The notes under the pieces were generated by a model, which worked only from the letters and a program-made list of their open reading frames with translations, was not told the DNA's origin and did not search any database. The position numbers were made by a program, and so were the translations under genes. Below, in pieces: positions 37,601-46,600 of a DNA stretch of 64,000 nucleotides; the stretch's first letter is position 1; every line of letters begins with the position of its first letter. Source of the stretch: Verrucomicrobiaceae bacterium UBA7681 (GTDB lineage: Bacteria; Verrucomicrobiota; Verrucomicrobiia; Verrucomicrobiales; Verrucomicrobiaceae); NCBI GenBank assembly GCA_002482965.1, contig DLGZ01000054.1:62001-126000 (forward strand), written 5' to 3'.

Positions 37601-40600
37601 CGGAACCGTGTAATATTGATACAGGCCCGGCGTGGCTCCGGTGATGATCTGGAAGATCTGCGCATTCGCACCGAGATTCCACAGGATCGAGGCCGCACCT
37701 GAAGAGGCGCTGGAAGCCCACACGCTGAGTTCGTATTCCTTGCCGGCCTGCAATACGGTGCTCCAGTTGCCCCCGCCCGCTGGGAGCAGATTGACCGAGG
37801 AGTTCGTGCCCTGCAGCAGAACCATGCGCTTGCCATGGCGGCTCTTCACACTTTCCACCCATGACACTTTGGAGCCGCTGCTGCCTGCGGCAACCTGCAC
37901 ACGCTGGATGGGTTCGCCGATGCCGCTGGTACCGTTTGTGCCGCCGAGCCACTGATAGGCATTGATGCCGGAGCCAAATGTGGTGCCAGTGCCGTCAAAG
38001 CCCAGCACGCTGGTGGCAGTGCCTGTCGCATTTGGCTGTCCGAGCAATTCAAAGCTCGGGTTGTCGATGAGATTGGTGATCTGACATGGGTTCGAATTGG
38101 CAAAGCCGATGTCGATGGTGCTGTCGAAGTCGGCGTCGTCGCCATCCACGCCAGCGCCGGGCTCCGTGTTGGGATAGAGGGTGATCAGCGGCGTGACAAC
38201 GGCGAGTCCGGACACCGCCTGGATGCCGTTGTTGTCATTGTTGACACCGTTGTCCAGCGACACCTGGCTGGTGCTGACCTTCGGATAATACGTGGGCGGT
38301 GTGGGAATGCGCACGTAGTAGGTTCCAGGAGCGAGGCCGTTGAAAAGATACACACCGTCGGAGTCGGTGGTGGTGGAGGCCAGCAGCACGTCATCGCCGC
38401 TGCCGTTGTTCACCACGCCATTGACGCCCGGGGACCACAGCTGGATGGGCAGATTGGGCACGCCGCTTTCATTGGCACTGCGCAGGCCGTTATCATCCAT
38501 GTCCACCCACACCTGATTGCCGATGCCCATGCCTTTGATGTTGTAGGTGACCGCAGTCGCGATGCTCTGGCAGCTATAGGCGTCTGTGGCGCGCACAGTG
38601 ACGGTGTAGGTGCCGAGTGTCGTCGGCGTTCCGCTGACGCTGCCATTGCTGGCGAGGCTGAGTCCGGGCGGCAGACTACCACTGACGAGCACAAACGAAT
38701 ATGGCGCGGTGCCGCCGCTGGCGGTGATGTTTTCGGCGAAGCTCGTTTTAAGGTAGCCGTTGGACGGTGCGGTGCCGCCCACGGTGATCACCGGGCAGAC
38801 CGGCGTGATGGTGTAAGAGCGTGAACCCGCGCAGCCGTTCGCGTCGGTGGCAGTGAGAGTGAAAGTGACCGGCGTGTTTGCGGTGGCCGTGCCGCTGAGA
38901 ACTCCTGTGCTGCTGTTGATGTTCAGCCATGCGGGCAGGCCCGTCGCACTCCAGGTCAGAGGCGTCGCGCTGGTTCCGCTGGCGGTGATCGTCTGTGAGT
39001 AGCTGAGGCCAAGGAACGGCGCAGGCAGAGTGGTCGGGCTGACGGTGATCACCGGGCAGACCTTCACCTGATAGGTGGCGGAGCCCAGACATCCCGTTGA
39101 ATCAGTGATCCCCACCGTGATGCTGGCACTGCTGCCGTCTCCCGTCGCGGCGGCACCGCTGAGGACTCCGCCACTCGTGAGCGTGAATCCGGCAGGCAGC
39201 GTGCCACTGGTCAAAGTGTAGGTGTAGGGCCCGGTGCCGCCGCTGCTCGTCAGAGTCTGCGAATATGCCGTGCCCGCCGTAGCGCTCGGCAGCGTGCCCG
39301 GGGTCACGGTGAAGATCGTACAGCGTGGGTCCACGGTGTAAATCTGCGTGGTCACACAACCGTTGGCATCAGTAGCTCTGATGGTAAAGTTGCCCGGGCT
39401 GTTGTCAGTCGGCGTGCCGGAGAGCTTGCCGGTCGTGGCATTCAGCGTGCACCATTCAGGCAGGGCGCCGCTGACGACGCTGTATTGGTAGGGAGCAGTG
39501 CCGCCCGTGGCCGCAACTGTCTGTGAATACTGCTGCCCCACCGTCGCAGGTGGCAAGGTCGCAGGTGACAGGGTCATGGCAGGGCAGACTTGCAGCGCCG
39601 GCCAGATCACAGAGCCGACGCAGCCGTTCGGATCGGTGGCGGTGATGGTGAAACTGACTCCGACGCCATTTGCTGCTGTGGGCGTACCGCTGATGACGGC
39701 GGTGGTCGCGTTCAGCGACAATCCCGCAGGCAGGACTCCACCGGAGACACCCCAAACATAATCCAGCCAGCCCGTCACAGGTTGCAGGGCCAGGTTTGGG
39801 CCGGACCACAACAACTTCATCACCGCTTGACCAGCGTTTTCATAATACTCCACCCGGATGGGCACCACGACCCCTGCGGTCAGTGTGACCGTGGCGGTGT
39901 TGGTGGCGGCGGACTGATCCACCCAGCGGTCAATGATCAGCGTGTTGTTCACCCAGACACGGACGCCGTCATCGCTCGTGCTTTGAAAGGTGTAGGTGCC
40001 CGTGGTCGCCGGACGGACGAATCCGCTCCAGCGCACCGAAAACTGGTCCACTGGAACCAGCGGATCTGGCGAGTCATTGACCCAGTCATAATTGATGGAC
40101 GACTCCTGGCGCGTGAGCACCAGAGTATTGAAGTTCGAGCCCGAGAAATACTGCCCGGTCAGACCGGATGTCGGAGAGGCACTGAGCGCCTGGCTGTAAG
40201 GCACACCCACCGTGGCGATGGCGGGGGACGCCGGAGTGATGGTGACAGCGGGACACACAGGCGGCAGCGTGTAAGTCCGGGATGCGGAGCAAAGATTGGC
40301 GTCCGTGGCGGTGACGGTGAAGGTGACGGCGGTGGAGTTTGTCGGTGTCCCGGAAAGCACGCCAGTGCTCGCATTCAGATACAACCATGCTGGCAGGCCC
40401 GTGGCGCTAAACACCAACGGCGTGGCGGTCGTGCCGGAAGTCGTGATCGTCTGAGCGTAGGGCGAACCGATCACCGGCGATGGCAGTGTGGCGGGGTTCA
40501 CCGTGATCACCGGACAGATCTTGATCTTCAGCGCCTGATCTCGGAAGCAGGTGTTCGCATCGATGGCGCGCACGGTGACGGTGGTGCCGTTCACGCCGCT

Positions 40601-43600
40601 GGTGGAGGCCGTCGGCGTACCGGTGATGCTGCCCGTGCTGCTGATGCTCAAACCTTCCGGCCACGTGCCAGAGGATGTGCTCCAGGTGTAAGGTGTCGCG
40701 CTGCTGCCGCTGGCGTTCATCGCCTGTGAATAAGCAGTGCCCACGAGGCCGCTGGTCAGCGTCGTGGGTGTCATCGCGATGACCGGGCAGGAGCGGAAAC
40801 CAAAGTCGATGGTGTTTTCAAAGCTCGAGCTTCCCGTGGACCCTGGCTCCGTGCCGGTGGCCAGCGTGATCACCGGACTGATCGTCGCCGTGCCAGCACC
40901 GCCGTTCTGCGCGCCGTTGCTGTCATTGTCCACGCCATTGTCCTCATAGACCGTCAGAGTGGCGGAGGTGTAAAGAGCAGGCGGTGTGGGAATGTTGACG
41001 CGATAGGTTCCGGGTGCCTGGCCGCCGAAGAAGTAAGCACCGCTGTCGTCGGTCGTCGTGGTCAGCAGCACGTTGCTCGTGGTGGCGTCCAGCAATTGCA
41101 CCGTGATGCCCGCCTGACCGGATTCGGTGCTGGATTGATAGAGACCGTCGCCATTGAGATCGGCAAACACGAGATCGCCCAGGCTCACTCCATCACCCAG
41201 CGCAAAATCGACGGTGAAGTCGGTGTTGGTGTTGGAGTCGCCATCGTTCACGGACTCCGTACCGGGGATCAGTGTGATCATCGGGCTGTAGATCGGCGTG
41301 CCGGGGCCGCCGGGCTGCATGCCGTTGTTGTCATTGTCCACGCCGTTGTCCAGCGCCACCACCACGCCGGAGGTCAGCGGCAGGGAGGCGGGTGGGATGA
41401 CCTGCACATAGTAAACGCCCGAAGGAAGGCCGCTGAAGATATAAACACCGCTGCTCGTGATGGTGACCGGAGTCGAAATTTCGTAGTCGGCATTCACGCC
41501 GCTGCCGCCGCGCACACCGTCTGCACCTGGATGGAAGAGATGCACCACTGCACCCACAGCACCTGGTTCGCCGTAGTCTTTGATGCCGTTGCGATTGGTG
41601 TCCTGCCAAACCGAATTGCCCAGGCAGAGCCGCGTGTCCGCCACATCCACTTTTTGGAACACCATCGAGTCTTCCTGGCCGAAGGGATTGTCACCGTATA
41701 CGCCCATCGTGGTGCCGTCGGCGGAGATGCCGTCACCACCGTTGTAGAGGTTCCAGAAGGAGTAGCTGCTGTCCTGCGCCACATGGCCGTCAGAAACGAG
41801 CAGGTCCGAAATGCGTGTGTACAAATCCTGCGGCGTGTCCCACATCACGGCAAAGCTGCCGGTGGAGGCACTGCTGTACAAGGTGCCGAGCACGCGACCG
41901 GTGTCGCTCACCGCACCGACGATGCCGCCCAGACTGTCCTGCGGCAGAATGCGTGGCAGATTGGTCCGAGTGCTGGATTCCGTGTCATACACAAACGGTG
42001 TCGGCACTCCGGAAAGACGCTGGCTGGAACCGATGTAGCGTCCACTTGGGCTGATGCGGCCTGCGTTCAATGAACCACCCGTAAAAGTGACCACCACGGT
42101 GCTGTAACCCGTGGCAGGGCTGCCGCTGAGCACCTTGCCCACGCCGCTGCTGTCCGTGACTAGAAGCATGGTGCCGTCGGCGGAGGCATCGACCACGTCA
42201 CGCACTCCGGAGATCTGGCTCCAGGCAAGCGTGTTGAGATTCCAGTAGCCACCCTGCGCCAGGACGGGACCGCCGGGTCCGTCAGGATCCACGGTGCCGA
42301 AGGCATAGGCGCTGTCAGTCGTCAGCGCGGATGGGATGGCGCTCATGCTGACGTTTGAATCATACGGAGTCAGCAGCCGCACGGTGGTGCCGCTTGTCGC
42401 GCTATAGTACCATGGGACTATGCTCAGCTTGTTGCCCGTCGTCCATTTCTCATAGCCCACCGCATCGCCGCTATCGTTCACATCACGGCCCATGGAATAG
42501 GGATGCTTGCTGTCCAGCAGCGGCACATTCACGTTCACATCCGTGAGTGTGTTCATGACGAAGCCGTAGGAGTTCTTGGCCACGCGGATGCCGGTGATCC
42601 ACCGTCCGTTCGGCGACATGTTGTAAAGGCAGGTGCCCACGCCGTTGTTTTCACCGCCAAGCACGTCACGTCCGAGACGTGTCACGAGGTAGGCGCCGCC
42701 GACGCTTTGATTGAGCGTCGTTGGGCAGTTGGTGACGGCGGCGGAAATGATGATGCTGCGAGTGATCGTCGTCTGGCAGGAGTTGGCGTCGGTGACTTGC
42801 ACCGTGAGGGTGGAACTGCCCGCGACAGTCGGCGTACCGCTGATCGAGCCGGTGGAGGTGTTGAAGTTCAGGCCTGCGGGCATCGAACCGCCGGTGAGCG
42901 CATACGTGTAAGGGGCAGTGCCGCCTGCGGTGATGAAGGTCTGTGCGTAGCTGGAGCCCACCATGCCCACGGCCAGTGCGCCGGGGCTCACGCTGATGAC
43001 GGGGCACTGCGGTGTGATGGTGTAGCTGAGCGAACTGACGCAGCCGTTTGCAGACGTGGCGCTGATGACAAAGGTGCGTGACACTGCATTCGTGGGCGTA
43101 CCGCTCAGCACGCCGGTGCTCGTGTTGAAGGTCACTCCCGCTGGCAGCGTGCCGCTGACGAAGGCAAAGACATAGGGAGCGGTGCCACCGCTCGCGGACA
43201 GTGTTTGCGACGAGCTCGTGCCCACGGTCCAAGTCGTGGTGAGAGGAGACAGGGAGATGACGGGGCAGATTTTAAGGCTGATGACCTGGTCCTTGAGACA
43301 GCCATTGGCAGCCATGCTGCGAACCGTGAAAGTGCTGCCCGTGCCATTGGCCGTCGTGGGCGTACCGCTGATGACGCCGCTGCTGCTGAGCAGCAGCCCT
43401 GCTGGCAGAGTGCCGTTGCTGATTGAGTAAGTGTAGGGCGAGGTGCCGCCGCTGGAGGCGAGGGCCTGGCTGTAAAAGGTACCGACCGTGGCCAACGCCG
43501 CCGTGGTGGGCGTCACGCTGATGGCCGGGCAGACCTGCAGGGTCAGAGTCTTCGAAGCCTGGCAGCCATTGGCGTCCGTGGCGCGGAAGGTGAGGCTTGT

Positions 43601-46600
43601 GCCACTGGCATTGACGGCCGTGGGTGTGCCGGAAATCACGCCGGTGCTGCTGCCCAGGGTGAGGCCCGTCGGCAGTGTGCCGCTGGTCAGCGCCCAGGTG
43701 TAGGCGGCGCTGCCACCGCTGGCGGTCAGCGTCTGCGAGTAGGCTGTTCCCACAACACCTTGTGCGAGAGATGCCGGCAGGATGTTGATGGTGGGGCAGA
43801 CGGGCGCAAGGGTGCAGGCCTGTGTTTTGGCGCAGCCATTGGCATCTGTGGCACGCACGGTGAAGGCTGCGGTGGTCGTGTTGTTCGGAGTACCGCTGAT
43901 GACCCCAGCGGAGCTCAGCGTGGCCCATGCAGGCAGCGAACCACTGGCCAGCGTGAAGGCGTAAGGTGAAGCACCGCCGCTGGCAGAAACGGTCTGTGAA
44001 TACGCGACACCCACCGTTGGCGTGGTCAGTGTCGTAGGGGCGAGTGTGATCACCGGGCAGACTTGCAACGCCAGAGTTTGTGATCCCTGGCAGCCGTTGG
44101 CATCATTGACCCGCACGACGATGGAGGTGGCTGGGCTGGCTGTTGCCGTTGGTGTGCCGCTGATGACTCCGGTGCTTGAATTGAGCGAGAGACCCGTGGG
44201 CAGCGTGCCGCTGATGAGCGTCCATGAGCTGTAAGGTGCGGTGCCACCGCTGGCGGCCAGTGACTGCGAGTAAGCCGTGCCGACGGTGCCTTGTCCGAGT
44301 GTGGTGGGGCTGATGGCGATCGTCGCGCAGGAAGGAGTGAGCGTGTAGGCGCGAGTGCCTTCACAGCCGTTGGCATCCGTGACGCCCAGCGTGAAAGTGG
44401 CCGATGTGGTGGTGGTCGGTGTGCCGCTGAGCACCCCTGCACTGCTCAGCGTGGCCCAGGTGGGCAGCGTGCCGCTGACCAGCGTGTAAGTGTAGGGCGC
44501 GGCACCGCCGGAAGACGTGACCGTTTGAGAATACGCCGAGCCCACCGTCGCCACACTCAACGTGGTGGGTGAAAGCGTGACCACGGGACAAATCTGCAGC
44601 GAGAAGGTTTTGGTACCCGCACACAAGTTGACGGTGCTGGTGGCTGAAATGGTGACATTGACCCCGTCGGCGTTGCTGGTGGTGGGTGTGCCGCTGAGGA
44701 CGCCGCTGCCAGAGTTGAGGGACAGACCCGCAGGCAGTGTGCCGCTGGTGACCGACCAGGTGTAACTCCCTGATCCGCCGGAAGCCGTGAGCGTTTGTGA
44801 ATAGGCACTGCCCACGGTGCCCAGCGGCAGCGTGTCATTGGCGATGTCGATGGCCGGGCAGCCCATGGCGAAGGTCATGGCCCGAGTGCCCTGACAGCCA
44901 TTCGCATCTGTGGCGCGGATGGTGACGTTGCCGCTGGTCTGGCTGCTGGGAGTACCGCTCACCACACCGGAGGAAGCATTGAGAGAGAGCCCCGCTGGCA
45001 GCGCGCCACTGACCACTGCAAAGGTGTAGGCCGCCGCACCACCGGAGGCGGTGATGGTCTGCGAGTAGGCGACACCCACCGTACCCGAGGCTGGCGTGGC
45101 GGGAGAGAGGGTGATGGCAGGGCAGATTTTCAGCGTGATCGCGCGCGTGCCCTGGCAGCCATTCGCATCATTCACGCGGAAGGTGATCGTGGTGGCAGGA
45201 CTTGCAGAGGCCGTCGGCGTGCCGCTGATGACTCCGGTGCTGGCGTTGAGAGTGAGACCTGCTGGCAACGCTCCACCTGTGACGGTCCATGTGCTGTAAG
45301 GAGCGATGCCGCCACTCGCGGCGAGCGTCTGCGAGTAGGCCGTGCCGACGGTGCCTGCGGCGAGTGAGGAAGGCGTGATGGTGATCGTTGGACACTGCGG
45401 CGTGAGCGTGTAGGCCAGCGTGGTCGTGCAGGCGTTGGCATCGGTGACGCGCAGTGTGAAGATGGCCGTGGTGGTGGTGTTTGGCGTGCCGCTGAGCACA
45501 CCGGCGGAAGTCATCGAAGCCCAGGCGGGCAGTGTACCGCTGGCCAGTGTGAAGGTGTAGGGTGCGGTGCCGCCGCTGGCGGTGATGGTTTTCGAATACG
45601 ACGTGCCCACCGTCGCCCCGGTCAGCGTTGTGGGTGAGAAGGTGATGACCGGGCAGATTTGCAACGTGATGGCGCGCGTGCCCTCGCAGCCATTGGCGTC
45701 ATTCACCTGCACCGTGACCGAAGTGGACGGGCTTGCGGAAGCCGTCGGTGTGCCGCTGATGACACCGGTGCTCGCATTGAGCGTCAAGCCCGCTGGCAGC
45801 GTTCCTGCGGTGACGGTCCAGCCGCTGTAAGGCGCGATGCCGCCCGTGGCGGAAAGTGTCTGCGAGTAAGAACTGCCAACGGCGCCGGTGGCCAGCGTCG
45901 CAGGCGTGATGGTGACGGTCGGACAGACCGGTGTCACAGTGTATGCAAATGTGTTGGAGCAGCCATTGGCATCCGTGACGAGGACGGAGAAGCTGGACGC
46001 CGTGTCGCTGGTCGGCGTACCGCTGAGCACGCCTGCGGAACTCAGCGTGGCCCATGTGGGCAGCGTGCCACTGGCCAGTGTGTAAGTGTAGGCTGCAGCA
46101 CCGCCGGAGGCGCTCAGATTTTGTGAGTAGGCCGTGCCCACGGTGGGTGTCGGCAGGATCGAGGGCGTGATCGAAATGATCGGACAAATTTGCAGCGTCA
46201 CCACCTGCGTGCCCTGGCAGCCGTACGCATCATTCACACGCACCGTCACTGAGGTCGAGGGGCTGGCGGAAGCCGTCGGCGTGCCGCTGATGATGCCGGT
46301 GCTCGCATTCAGAGTGAGGCCTGAAGGCAGCGAGCCGCTGGTCACGGTCCATGAACTGTAAGCTGCGGTGCCGCCGCTTGCGCTCAGGGTCTGCGAGTAG
46401 GCGGTGCCGACCATGCCCGCTGTCAGACTGGTCGGCGAGATGCTGATCGTCGGACAGGCAGGAGTGACGGTGTAGGACTGCGTTTTCGTACAACCGGCGG
46501 CATCCGTGGCGCGCACGCTGAAGGTCGCTGCGCTGGCGCTGGTCGGGAGACCGCTGATCTTGCCACTGCTCGCAGTCAAAGTCAGTCCCGAAGGCAATGA

